Positions 55,093 to 64,000 of a stretch of 64,000 bases of DNA are shown here, in pieces. The stretch is from Pantoea sp. Ep11b (GTDB lineage Bacteria; Pseudomonadota; Gammaproteobacteria; Enterobacterales; Enterobacteriaceae). The DNA is taken from assembly GCF_040783975.1 (NCBI RefSeq), contig NZ_CP160631.1, positions 744,001-808,000 of the forward strand. Direction: 5' to 3'. A program made the translations under genes and the position numbers. A model generated the notes under the pieces. That model worked only from the letters and a program-made list of their open reading frames with translations. It was not told the origin of the DNA and did not search any database. The first letter of the stretch is position 1. The number at the start of each line of letters is the position of its first letter.

Positions 55093-56394
55093 CTACAGCA
55101 GCAGCCCGCCAAAGAGAAAGCCCGCCAGCACCGACAGCGCAATGGCGATCACGCCTGGAATAATAAAGGCGTGGTTGAAGACAAACTTGCCAATCCGGGT
55201 GGAGCCGGTGTCATCCATCTCCACCGCGGCCAGCAGAGTCGGGTAGGTGGGCAGGACGAACAGCGCCGACACGGCGGCGAAGGAGGCAATCGCCGTCAGC
55301 GGGCTGACGCCCAGCAGCAGCGCGGCGGGCATGAGTGCTTTGGTGGTGGCAGCCTGCGAGTAGAGCAGCATGGAGGCGAAAAACAGAATCAGCGCCAGCA
55401 TCCACGGGTAGGTTTTCAGCGTGTCGCCAGCCAGGGTCTGAATATCGGCCAGATGCGCTTTTACAAAGGTATCGCCCAGCCAGGCAACGCCCATTACGCA
55501 GATACAGGCACTCATACCCGATTTAAAGGTACTGGCACTGAGGATGTCGCCGGTGTCGAGTCTGCAGGTCAGGCTGATCAGCGTGGCGATGGTCAGCATA
55601 AACACGACAATAGCCTCATTGCGCGGCAGAGGTGGATTGACGATCAGGCCAACGCTGGCGCTGGTCGCGGTGGCATAGAGCACCACGGCCACAATCCCCG
55701 CCAGGAACAGCAGCACCGATCTTTTCGCGCCCGGTTTTGCCTGGTAGTGTGTGGCACCGCGCAGGGTGGTTTCCCCTTTGGCAAGACGGGCCTGATAAAC
55801 CTCATCATCTTTTAACTCTTTGCCAAGAAAGTTCGTTACCAGCGCCGCCAGGAACAGGCCTGCCATCGTGGCGGGGATGGTGATCGCCAGCAGGGTGATG
55901 TAGCTGACGCCGCGCGGTTCAAGCAGCGTCGCGAAGAAGACCACTGCCGCAGAAATCGGTGAGGCGGTAATCGCAATCTGTGATGCCACGACCGCAATCG
56001 ACAGCGGCCGGGAGGGGCGGACGCCTTGCTCTTTTGCCACTTCAGCAATCACCGGCAGCGTCGAAAATGCAGTGTGTCCGGTGCCGGCCAGCAGCGTCAT
56101 CAGGTAGGTCACCAGTGGGGCCAGCAGGGTGACGTGACGCGGATGGCGACGCAGCAGGCGTTCCGCCAGGCTCACCAGATAATCCATTCCGCCCGCCACC
56201 TGCATGGCCGCTATCGCCGCGATCACCGCCATGATGATTTCGATAACGTCAAAGGGGATCGCGCCAGGTGCCATGCCAAATCCCAGCGTCAGGATCAGCA
56301 CGCCCATTCCGCCTGCGAATCCGATCCCTATACCGCCAAGGCGGGCACCCAACCAGATCGCCATGAAGACGATCAGCAGCTCAACCACAAACAT
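55093..56394 (-). CDS. dcuA: Anaerobic C4-dicarboxylate transporter DcuA
   Basis: Inner-membrane antiporter for aspartate, fumarate and succinate in anaerobic respiration, 433 residues as in E. coli. The first helices read [20 protein letters not shown], and [21 protein letters not shown] near 106-126 is a conserved loop. About 110 bp downstream of aspA, which deaminates aspartate to fumarate; a terminator between them likely allows partial read-through, as both are needed together. Confidence 0.95.
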   Translation of the reverse strand: MFVVELLIVFMAIWLGARLGGIGIGFAGGMGVLILTLGFGMAPGAIPFDVIEIIMAVIAAIAAMQVAGGMDYLVSLAERLLRRHPRHVTLLAPLVTYLMTLLAGTGHTAFSTLPVIAEVAKEQGVRPSRPLSIAVVASQIAITASPISAAVVFFATLLEPRGVSYITLLAITIPATMAGLFLAALVTNFLGKELKDDEVYQARLAKGETTLRGATHYQAKPGAKRSVLLFLAGIVAVVLYATATSASVGLIVNPPLPRNEAIVVFMLTIATLISLTCRLDTGDILSASTFKSGMSACICVMGVAWLGDTFVKAHLADIQTLAGDTLKTYPWMLALILFFASMLLYSQAATTKALMPAALLLGVSPLTAIASFAAVSALFVLPTYPTLLAAVEMDDTGSTRIGKFVFNHAFIIPGVIAIALSVLAGFLFGGLLL

Positions 56395-56442
56395 GAATCA
56401 CTCCTGAAAAGTAAACCGGCCATTACTGAGACGCTGTGTATC

Positions 56443-56477
56443 AAAAAAAAGGCACACCGTGTTGATCGCGGTGTGCC
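56443..56477 (-). terminator. Terminator between aspA and dcuA
   Basis: The 9-bp perfect stem GGCACACCG / CGGTGTGCC is followed by eight T residues on the minus strand. Confidence 0.88.
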
Positions 56478-56503
56478 TTTTGTTAACCAGCGCAGGTCAG
56501 ACC

Positions 56504-57940
56504 CTACTGCTCGTTTTCATCGGTATACCGTTTCGCTTTATAGACCGGATACATCAGGTTCTGCACTGAGAAGATATCGTCCAGCTCACTCTCCGTCAGC
56601 AGGCCACGCTCCAGCACCACTTCGCGCACGCTCTTGCCGGTTTCGGCACAGATTTTACCGACGATGTCGCCGTTGTGATGGCCGATGTAGGGGTTGAGGT
56701 AAGTCACGATACCAATGGAGTTGAAGACGTAGGCTTCGCACACTGCGCGGTTAGCGGTGATGCCGTTGACACACTTCTCCAGCAGGTTGTAGCAGGCGTT
56801 GGTCAGGATGCTGATCGACTCAAACAGCGCCTGGCCAATGACCGGCTCCATCACGTTAAGCTGCAACTGACCGGCTTCAGAGGCCATGGTGACCGTGATG
56901 TCGTTGCCAATAACTTTAAAGCAGACCTGGTTGACCACCTCCGGCACCACCGGATTGACCTTGGCGGGCATGATGGAGGAACCCGCCTGCAGCTCTGGCA
57001 GGTTGATTTCGTTCAGACCCGCGCGCGGACCGGAGGAGAGCAGCCGCAGATCGTTACAGATTTTAGAGAGCTTCACCGCCAGGCGTTTCAGCGAGGAGTG
57101 AACCATCACGTAGGCACCGCAGTCAGAGGTCGCTTCGATCAGATCTTCTGCTGGCACCACCGGCAGGTTACTCACTTCCGCCAGACGCTGAACCGCCAGG
57201 TGCTGGTAGCCTTCCGGCGTATTGAGGCGGGTGCCGATGGCGGTCGCCCCCAGGTTCACTTCCAGCAGCAGTTCGGCGGTGCGCAGAATGCTTTTCGTCT
57301 CTTCATTCAGCAGCACGCTGAAGGCGTGAAACTCCTGGCCGAGCGTCATCGGCACGGCATCCTGCAGCTGGGTGCGGCCCATCTTCAGGATGGTCTGAAA
57401 CTCATCGGCCTTGTTCTGGAACCCTTCAGAGAGCTGGCTGATGCCATCCAGCAGCTTCAGCAGTGAGCTGTAGACCGCGATGCGGAAACCGGTCGGGTAG
57501 GCATCATTGGTGGACTGGCACTTATTCACATGATCGTTGGGATTGAGGTACTGATATTCCCCTTTCTGGTGGCCCATCAGCTCCAGGCCGATGTTCGCCA
57601 GCACCTCATTGGTGTTCATGTTGACCGAGGTTCCCGCACCGCCCTGATAGACATCCACGGGGAACTGGTCCATACAGCGGCCCTTGTTCAGCACTTCATC
57701 GCAGGCCTTAATGATGGTATCGGCAATGTTGCGCGGGATGGTCTGCAGCTCTTTGTTGGCCATCGCGGCCGCTTTTTTCACCATCACCATACCGCGGACA
57801 AACTCAGGTATGTCGCTGATTTTACTGTTGCTGATATAGAAATTCTCAATCGCACGCAGAGTATGAACGCCATAATAGGCATCCGCCGGAACTTCGCGCA
57901 TACCTAACAGGTCTTCTTCGATACGAATGTTGTTCGCCAT
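56504..57940 (-). CDS. aspA: Aspartate ammonia-lyase
   Basis: Converts aspartate to fumarate and ammonia. ATG at 57940 ([20 protein letters not shown]) gives 478 residues, exactly the E. coli length; a longer upstream frame is spurious. The fumarase/aspartase signature [19 protein letters not shown] is at about 318-336, holding the catalytic serine. First of aspA-dcuA; a CRP site lies 171 bp upstream of the start. Confidence 0.96.
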   Translation of the reverse strand: MANNIRIEEDLLGMREVPADAYYGVHTLRAIENFYISNSKISDIPEFVRGMVMVKKAAAMANKELQTIPRNIADTIIKACDEVLNKGRCMDQFPVDVYQGGAGTSVNMNTNEVLANIGLELMGHQKGEYQYLNPNDHVNKCQSTNDAYPTGFRIAVYSSLLKLLDGISQLSEGFQNKADEFQTILKMGRTQLQDAVPMTLGQEFHAFSVLLNEETKSILRTAELLLEVNLGATAIGTRLNTPEGYQHLAVQRLAEVSNLPVVPAEDLIEATSDCGAYVMVHSSLKRLAVKLSKICNDLRLLSSGPRAGLNEINLPELQAGSSIMPAKVNPVVPEVVNQVCFKVIGNDITVTMASEAGQLQLNVMEPVIGQALFESISILTNACYNLLEKCVNGITANRAVCEAYVFNSIGIVTYLNPYIGHHNGDIVGKICAETGKSVREVVLERGLLTESELDDIFSVQNLMYPVYKAKRYTDENEQ

Positions 57941-58110
57941 GATAACCTTCTTGTTGTTGCCGCTAACCATCACAAAGGATGTGTTTATTTTGTCGTGGTG
58001 TACCCGTGCCGACATATTATCCGTCTTCACAGGGGCGTGTGCGATCATATTCTGATGCCAGTGAAAATCATGCATGCAGATCACTTAATGCTGCAGCCTG
58101 GTTAACGATA

Positions 58111-58126
58111 TGTGAAGTAGGTTACA
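58111..58126. promoter_or_regulatory. CRP site in the aspA-fxsA spacer
   Basis: TGTGA-AGTAGG-TTACA matches 9 of 10 conserved CRP positions. It lies in the 328-bp divergent spacer between aspA and fxsA, which otherwise shows no gene. E. coli aspA is CRP-activated. Confidence 0.65.
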
Positions 58127-58268
58127 AAATTAACCCCGCAGGATAAATTTGACAGAATCGGTTGAAAATGGCGGCGCGGGTGCCCATCTCTTTTCTTATC
58201 ATCTGTAGGATGAACGCTTTCTGCTGAGCGGCACGCTGCCGTTCAGCCCCTAAATACAGGAGAGTTCG

Positions 58269-58730
58269 GTGCGCTGGATACCGTTATTAGTCTTTTTTGT
58301 TCTGGCCTGGATTGAGATTTCCCTCTTCATTCAGGTTGCACACGTCATGGGCGTGCTGCTGACCATGCTGCTGGTGATCTTCACCTCCTGCATCGGGGTC
58401 TCGCTGGTGAAAAACCAGGGCATGAAAAACTTTATGCTGATGCAGGAGAAGCTGGCGCGTAACGAAAGCCCGGCCAGCGAGATGATCAAAAGCGTGTCGC
58501 TGATCATCGCGGGCTTTCTGCTGTTGCTGCCGGGCTTCTTTACCGACCTGCTCGGCCTGCTGCTGCTGCTCCCCCCCGTTCAGAAGCATCTGACGCTGAA
58601 ACTGATGCCTCACCTGCGCGTCTGGCGCGGGCCCGGAGCCGGGCCAGACAGCGGTTACACCGTGGATGGTGAGTTCGAGCGCAAAAACAGCGATCGCCTT
58701 GAGCACCATGACGATCACCAGGATCGTTAA
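58269..58730 (+). CDS. fxsA: FxsA family membrane protein
   Basis: A 153-residue inner-membrane protein; in E. coli its overproduction suppresses F-mediated exclusion of phage T7. GTG at 58269 follows GGAG. Hydrophobic helices lie near 3-20, 25-47 and 78-98; the C-terminal tail is charged and cytoplasmic. The E. coli neighbour yjeH, normally between fxsA and groES, is absent. Its role in this host is unknown. Confidence 0.93.
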   Translation: MRWIPLLVFFVLAWIEISLFIQVAHVMGVLLTMLLVIFTSCIGVSLVKNQGMKNFMLMQEKLARNESPASEMIKSVSLIIAGFLLLLPGFFTDLLGLLLLLPPVQKHLTLKLMPHLRVWRGPGAGPDSGYTVDGEFERKNSDRLEHHDDHQDR

Positions 58731-58750
58731 TCGCAATGCCTGCCTCTGAA

Positions 58751-58776
58751 GCGCAACCTCCGGGTTGCGTTTTTAT
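58751..58776 (+). terminator. Terminator of fxsA
   Basis: The stem CGCAACC / GGTTGCG with a 4-nt loop is followed by a T run, 21 bp after the stop. Confidence 0.8.
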
Positions 58777-58839
58777 TTGCCCCTGCTCCTGTTTAAAAAG
58801 TCGTCAGTTGTCCTGGCCGGATAAAAAATTTGTTGTTCA

Positions 58840-58872
58840 CCCCCTTGAAAGTGGATGGGCGTGGCCCTATCT
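58840..58872 (+). promoter_or_regulatory. Sigma-32 heat-shock promoter of groESL
   Basis: CCCCCTTGAAA at 58840-58850 and CCCTATCT at 58865-58872, with a 14-bp spacer, match the E. coli groE heat-shock promoter (CTTGAAA and CCCCAT type). The groES start is 85 bp downstream. Confidence 0.9.
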
Positions 58873-58956
58873 CTCAGGTCACGAGGCCGGAAGCCATGCA
58901 GCCCGGTGTTCAACCCCAAAACTGAATGATTGGACTTCTCAAAGGAGAGCTATCAA

Positions 58957-59250
58957 ATGAAAATTCGTCCATTGCACGATCGCGTTATCGTCAAGCGTAA
59001 AGAAGTTGAAGCTAAATCAGCTGGCGGCATCGTACTGACCGGTTCCGCAGCTGGTAAATCCACTCGTGGTGAAGTACTGGCTGTCGGCAATGGCCGCATC
59101 CTTGAGAGTGGCGACGTTAAGCCGCTGGACGTGAAGGTTGGTGACGTCGTGATCTTCAATGAAGGTTATGGTGCTAAAACCGAAAAGATCGACAACGAAG
59201 AAGTGCTGATCATCTCTGAAAGCGACATTCTGGCGATTGTTGAAGCGTAA
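58957..59250 (+). CDS. groES: Co-chaperonin GroES
   Basis: A 97-residue heptameric lid of GroEL. It starts [20 protein letters not shown] and has the mobile loop [20 protein letters not shown] at about 20-39. ATG at 58957 follows GGAGAG. It is separated from groEL by 49 bp and transcribed with it from the sigma-32 promoter. Confidence 0.98.
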   Translation: MKIRPLHDRVIVKRKEVEAKSAGGIVLTGSAAGKSTRGEVLAVGNGRILESGDVKPLDVKVGDVVIFNEGYGAKTEKIDNEEVLIISESDILAIVEA

Positions 59251-59287
59251 TTTTTTTCGCGTAACTCACTGAACGAAACGAATTTAA

Positions 59288-60949
<1,662 letters not shown>

Positions 60950-60974
60950 TTGCCGTTGACGCCTTAGTCACGAT

Positions 60975-61010
60975 AAAACCCCCGACCGGAAACGGTCGGG
61001 GGTTTTTCTT
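60975..61010 (+). terminator. Terminator of groESL
   Basis: The stem AAAACCCCCGACCG / CGGTCGGGGGTTTT has a GAAA loop and is followed by more T residues. The rest of the 322-bp spacer up to yjeI shows no gene. Confidence 0.93.
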
Positions 61011-61271
61011 TTGGGCAGGAAAATAGTATAAGTAGTGGCGCAATCGCTCGTCTTTTCTCTTGATATCTCCCGCTGTCTGCACGCTGGCTGTTGCGGCCTC
61101 ACCAGATGACCTGCTGTGGTAAGTTCATCGGAATGCGCAAACCTGCCAGACTGAGCACCGCAGGAGATATCAAGGTGATATAACGGGATTAAGGCAATGA
61201 ATGTGCAGAAAAAAACGATCTTTTTTTGCTACGCTGCCACCCGACTCTGATGATAATAAATGGGGATTACA

Positions 61272-61619
61272 ATGCGGATTAACCTCTTGCCTGGACTGAT
61301 CGCTGGCGCGTTATTGCTGGCAGGCTGCAGCAGCTCTACGCAACTCTCTTCAGCCGGACAGCGCGTGACCTTTACCGATCAGCAGCCTGCCAGCACCTGT
61401 CAGCTTCTGGGTAACATCACTGGCTCACAGAGCAACTGGCTGAGCGGTGCAGGCGGCGAAACCAGCGCTCTGCGCGGTGCGGCCAATGACCTGCGCAATC
61501 GCGCAGCGGAAATGGGTGGCAACGTGATTTACGGCGCGACCAGCCCGACGCAGAATCTGCTGTCCGCGTTTGCGCCACTCGACAGTAAAATGAGCGGCCA
61601 GGTCTATAAGTGCCCGTAA
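61272..61619 (+). CDS. yjeI: Lipoprotein YjeI (DUF4156)
   Basis: A 115-residue lipoprotein from ATG at 61272; an ATG four codons earlier is possible. The signal peptide ends in the lipobox LLLAGC with Cys near 19. The mature part has CQLLGNITGSQSNWL and MGGNVIYGATSP, the DUF4156 features. It is found at the E. coli yjeI position between groEL and epmB. Function unknown. Confidence 0.87.
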   Translation: MRINLLPGLIAGALLLAGCSSSTQLSSAGQRVTFTDQQPASTCQLLGNITGSQSNWLSGAGGETSALRGAANDLRNRAAEMGGNVIYGATSPTQNLLSAFAPLDSKMSGQVYKCP

Positions 61620-61643
61620 TCTGAACCGGACGTCCTGTCCCAT

Positions 61644-61669
61644 CGGCCAGCCTGTTGCTGGCCGTTTTT
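61644..61669 (+). terminator. Terminator of yjeI
   Basis: The stem CGGCCAGC / GCTGGCCG with a 5-nt loop is followed by five T residues, between convergent yjeI and epmB. Confidence 0.85.
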
Positions 61670-62696
61670 ACTCCTGACGCAACTGCAAATCCAGCGGCGT
61701 TTTGCTGGGCTCCCCGCCAATCTCACGCGCCAGCTTCGGCACCAGATAGCCGGACACCTGCGCCAGAAGGGTCCGCACCAGCTGGCGAGCCTCGTCATCG
61801 GAGACAAAGAAGTGCGCGGCGCCCTGAACCTTATCCAGCACATGCAGATAGTAGGGCAGAATGCCGGCATCAAATAAGGCGTTACTGAGCGTGGCCAGCG
61901 TCTGCGCATTATCATTAATGCCACGCAGCAACACGCTCTGATTCAGCAGGGTGACACCCGCCCGCTTCAGGCTGCGCATCGCCGCACGCAACTCTTCATC
62001 GATTTCCTGCGCATGGTTGATGTGCGTCACCATCACGACCTGAAGACGCGTCTCGCCCAGCATCTGACAGAGCGGGTCGGTGATACGTGCCGGAATCACC
62101 ACCGGTAAGCGGCTGTGAATACGCAGGCGTTTCAGATGCGGGATCTGCTCCAGCGCGGCGATAAGCCAGGCCAGCTCATGATCTTTCGCCATCAGCGGAT
62201 CGCCGCCGGAAAAGATGATCTCATCCAGCTCAGGATGGGCGGCGATATAGTCCAGCGCCGCCTGCCAGCTGCGCTTATTGCCGGGGTTATCCTGATAGGG
62301 AAAATGGCGGCGGAAGCAGTAGCGGCAGTTGACGGCGCAGCCGCCTTTGACAAGCAACAGAGCCCGGTTCCGGTATTTATGTAGCAGTCCAGGCACAACG
62401 TTGCTTTGTTCATCGAGCGGATCGGTGCTATAACCGGGCGCATCGATGAATTCCTGGCGTCGGGTTAACACCTGAAGCAGCAGCGGATCGTGCGCATCGC
62501 CCTTTTTCATCCGGCGGATGAAGGCATGCGGAACACGCAGGGCGAAAAGCCGCCGCGCATCCGCGCCCTCAGCCAGCTCTGTGTGCTGATCGAGGGCTAA
62601 AATTCGCAGTAATTCATCAGGTTCGGTAACAACATCCGCAAGTTGCTGCAACCAATCTTCTCTGGAAGGTGTTTTTAGGGTTACAATGTGTGCCAT
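61668..62696 (-). CDS. epmB: EF-P-(R)-beta-lysylation enzyme, lysine 2,3-aminomutase
   Basis: Radical SAM, PLP-dependent enzyme making (R)-beta-lysine for modification of elongation factor P. The 342 residues match E. coli EpmB (YjeK). The iron-sulfur cysteines are in CAVNCRYCFRRHFPY at about 119-133; EIIFSGGDPLMAK near 158-170 and LLNQSVLLRGIND near 249-261 are also conserved. Divergent from efp, its substrate, by 43 bp. Confidence 0.96.
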   Translation of the reverse strand: MAHIVTLKTPSREDWLQQLADVVTEPDELLRILALDQHTELAEGADARRLFALRVPHAFIRRMKKGDAHDPLLLQVLTRRQEFIDAPGYSTDPLDEQSNVVPGLLHKYRNRALLLVKGGCAVNCRYCFRRHFPYQDNPGNKRSWQAALDYIAAHPELDEIIFSGGDPLMAKDHELAWLIAALEQIPHLKRLRIHSRLPVVIPARITDPLCQMLGETRLQVVMVTHINHAQEIDEELRAAMRSLKRAGVTLLNQSVLLRGINDNAQTLATLSNALFDAGILPYYLHVLDKVQGAAHFFVSDDEARQLVRTLLAQVSGYLVPKLAREIGGEPSKTPLDLQLRQE

Positions 62697-62739
62697 TTTT
62701 TTGGCTTAGTACCAGTGTCAATTTTCGTAGAGGGCCTTC

Positions 62740-63306
62740 ATGGCGACTTATTCTAGCAACGATTTCCGTCCCGGTCTTAAAATCATGTTCGAAGGCGAAC
62801 CTTATGCCATCGAATCCAGTGAGTTCGTTAAACCGGGTAAAGGCCAGGCATTTGCGCGTGTTAAAATGCGTCGCCTGCTGACGGGTTCTCGCGTTGAGAA
62901 AACCTTTAAATCTACCGACTCCGCCGAAGGCGCAGACGTGGTCGATACCAACCTGAACTACCTGTACAACGACGGTGAGTTCTACCACTTCATGCACCCG
63001 GAGAGCTTTGAGCAGTTCCCGGTTGAAGAGAAGACCGTAAGCGATGCAGCAAAATGGCTGCAGGATAACGCGGAGTGTATCGTTACGCTGTGGAACGGTC
63101 GTCCAATCGCCGTTCAGCCGCCAAACTTTATCGAAGCTGAAGTGGTTGAAACCGATCCAGGCCTGAAAGGTGATACCGCTGGTACCGGCGGCAAGCCCGC
63201 TAAACTCTCTACCGGCGCGGTCGTGAAAGTGCCACTGTTCGTACAAGAGGGCGAAGTGGTGAAAGTTGACACCCGCTCTGGTGAATACGTGTCACGCGTA
63301 AAATAA
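62740..63306 (+). CDS. efp: Elongation factor P
   Basis: Relieves ribosome stalling at proline runs; 188 residues. The modified lysine lies in [17 protein letters not shown] near residue 34, and the C-terminal signature [19 protein letters not shown] is intact. A GAGGG site precedes the ATG. Transcribed away from epmB. Confidence 0.98.
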   Translation: MATYSSNDFRPGLKIMFEGEPYAIESSEFVKPGKGQAFARVKMRRLLTGSRVEKTFKSTDSAEGADVVDTNLNYLYNDGEFYHFMHPESFEQFPVEEKTVSDAAKWLQDNAECIVTLWNGRPIAVQPPNFIEAEVVETDPGLKGDTAGTGGKPAKLSTGAVVKVPLFVQEGEVVKVDTRSGEYVSRVK

Positions 63307-63314
63307 GTTTCGCA

Positions 63315-63339
63315 GGCGCATCTTCGGGTGCGCCTTTTT
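63315..63339 (+). terminator. Terminator of efp
   Basis: The stem GGCGCATC / GGTGCGCC with a TTCG loop is followed by five T residues. Confidence 0.88.
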
Positions 63340-63357
63340 CTTGTCTGAGAGAAAAAA

Positions 63358-63489
63358 ATGTTCAAGCTGGCAAAATTAATCGCGTTCGCGTTGCTGGTCT
63401 CCTCTGCATTAAGTGCCTGCAACACATTCCACGGTTTTGGCGAAGATGTCTCCCACCTGGGCGGTGCCATTTCGCGCGCGGCAAAATGA
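63358..63489 (+). CDS. ecnA: Entericidin A lipoprotein
   Basis: A 43-residue lipoprotein, MFKLAKLIAFALLVSSALSA followed by the lipidated Cys21 and NTFHGFGEDVSHLGG. It closely resembles E. coli EcnA, the antidote of the entericidin pair. It is found between efp and ecnB in the E. coli order, with GAGAG upstream. No separate promoter is obvious; it lies just past the efp terminator. Confidence 0.92.
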   Translation: MFKLAKLIAFALLVSSALSACNTFHGFGEDVSHLGGAISRAAK

Positions 63490-63544
63490 CCTTAACGGAT
63501 TGTCCTTTTTAGTGTTCTGACGGCAGCAACCGGTGGAAATCCGG

Positions 63545-63554
63545 CTATGCTTAA
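63545..63554 (+). promoter_or_regulatory. Sigma-S type -10 element of ecnB
   Basis: CTATGCTTAA matches the RpoS extended -10 consensus CTAYRCTTAA, 37 bp before the ecnB start. E. coli ecnB is transcribed by sigma-S in stationary phase. Confidence 0.75.
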
Positions 63555-63591
63555 AACGCTGTACTTTACATCCATCAAAAAGGACATTGTC

Positions 63592-63726
63592 ATGTTAAAG
63601 AAAAGTATCGCCGCAATCTTCTCTGTACTGGTGCTCTCTTCTCTGCTGACGGCGTGTAACACCACGCGTGGCGTTGGTGAAGATGTTGAAGCGGGCGGCC
63701 AGGCCATTCAGAACAGCACGAAGTAA
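63592..63726 (+). CDS. ecnB: Entericidin B lipoprotein
   Basis: A 44-residue bacteriolytic lipoprotein, [20 protein letters not shown] then Ala and the lipidated Cys22 in [11 protein letters not shown]. It is nearly identical to E. coli EcnB over the first 31 residues but has a shorter tail. AAGGA lies 7 nt upstream. Promotes lysis in stationary phase in E. coli, opposed by EcnA. The E. coli neighbour sugE is missing. Confidence 0.93.
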   Translation: MLKKSIAAIFSVLVLSSLLTACNTTRGVGEDVEAGGQAIQNSTK

Positions 63727-63739
63727 CCTGTTATCCCAA

Positions 63740-63765
63740 CCGGTACGAAAGGCTTTTCGTACCGG
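63740..63765. terminator. Hairpin between ecnB and blc
   Basis: The 11-bp perfect stem CCGGTACGAAA / TTTCGTACCGG with a 4-nt loop lies between convergent genes; the T-tract is short. Confidence 0.65.
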
Positions 63766-63778
63766 CTTGTCAGCTCGC

Positions 63779-64000
63779 TTACTCTTTCTGTTTTACCCAG
63801 ATCAGCTCTTCTACCGGGAAGCCATCCCGACGCGCCTGTTCAACCAGCTTCTCTTTGACGCCCGGTGCCAGCTGAGGTGTGCGTGACAGTATCCAGAGAT
63901 AGTGGCGGTTCGGGCCGCACACCATCGCGTAGCGATAGTCGGGATCGAGGGCGATAACGTTATAGCCACCGTAGAAGGGGCCAAAGAACGAGACTTTCAG
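63779..64000 (-). CDS. blc: Bacterial lipocalin (5' end outside window)
   Basis: The C-terminal 73 residues of an outer-membrane lipoprotein lipocalin; the start, signal peptide and first strands lie beyond the edge. It reads LKVSFFGPFYGGYNVIALDP, DYRYAMVCGPNRHYLWILSR and ends IWVKQKE, closely matching E. coli Blc. It binds lysophospholipids and aids envelope maintenance. It occupies the E. coli position after the entericidin genes. Confidence 0.93.
   Translation of the reverse strand: MKVSFFGPFYGGYNVIALDPDYRYAMVCGPNRHYLWILSRTPQLAPGVKEKLVEQARRDGFPVEELIWVKQKE

Overview
The window reads as chromosomal DNA of a gammaproteobacterium of the order Enterobacterales. Protein sequences, ribosome-binding sites and gene order are enterobacterial. 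The right end follows the E. coli order tRNA-Phe, yjdC, dsbD, cutA, dcuA, aspA, fxsA, groES, groEL, yjeI, epmB, efp, ecnA, ecnB, blc, but without yjeH (between fxsA and groES) and sugE (between ecnB and blc). A membrane PQQ glucose dehydrogenase plus a three-subunit FAD gluconate dehydrogenase, together with plant-associated sugar genes, suggests Pantoea or a close Erwiniaceae relative; the genus is inference.

Layout. 1-11.1 kb: acs (lacking its last codons at the window edge), gltP, a MurNAc-catabolic pair murQ-murP without an adjacent murR, the aerotaxis receptor aer behind a sigma-28-like promoter, an AraC regulator divergent from a NepI-like exporter, and a small BhsA-family periplasmic protein. 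11.4-16.7 kb: sbmA, then the gluconate dehydrogenase operon behind a perfect GntR-type palindrome. 16.8-22.7 kb: an unrecognised decayed gene and the abgABT/abgR p-aminobenzoyl-glutamate locus. 22.7-29.5 kb: a VOC protein, tsx with a perfect CRP site, a QseBC-like two-component pair, a MarA-like activator preceded by three 11-bp-phased repeats, and a LysR-MFS pair. 29.5-34.4 kb: gcd, an AT-rich degenerate EAL-like gene and an EntS-like exporter.

34.6-44.9 kb is the least ordinary part: a divergent carbohydrate locus with a Gfo/Idh/MocA dehydrogenase, a BadF/GspK-type amino-sugar kinase, a ROK regulator without the usual zinc cluster, a MalK-type ATPase, a GNAT protein resembling the acetyltransferase-like domain of O-GlcNAcase, a solute-binding protein, two permeases, and a GH28-family enzyme with no signal peptide. 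Together they look like uptake and intracellular breakdown of a plant- or envelope-derived oligosaccharide whose identity I cannot determine.

44.9-52 kb: dmlA/dmlR, a Fur-box-controlled yncE-like lipoprotein, a DUF1330-yghU pair, and an isolated iolH-like gene divergent from a LacI regulator with two candidate operators. 52-64 kb: tRNA-Phe and the conserved dsbD-to-blc block, including groESL with a sigma-32 promoter, aspA with a CRP site, and the entericidin pair ecnA/ecnB, the latter with a sigma-S-type -10 element.

Working together: Gcd oxidises glucose to gluconate in the periplasm and the gluconate dehydrogenase can oxidise it again to 2-ketogluconate, both feeding electrons to the respiratory chain; the GntR box would link the second step to gluconate supply. 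No CRISPR array, prophage or insertion sequence was seen.
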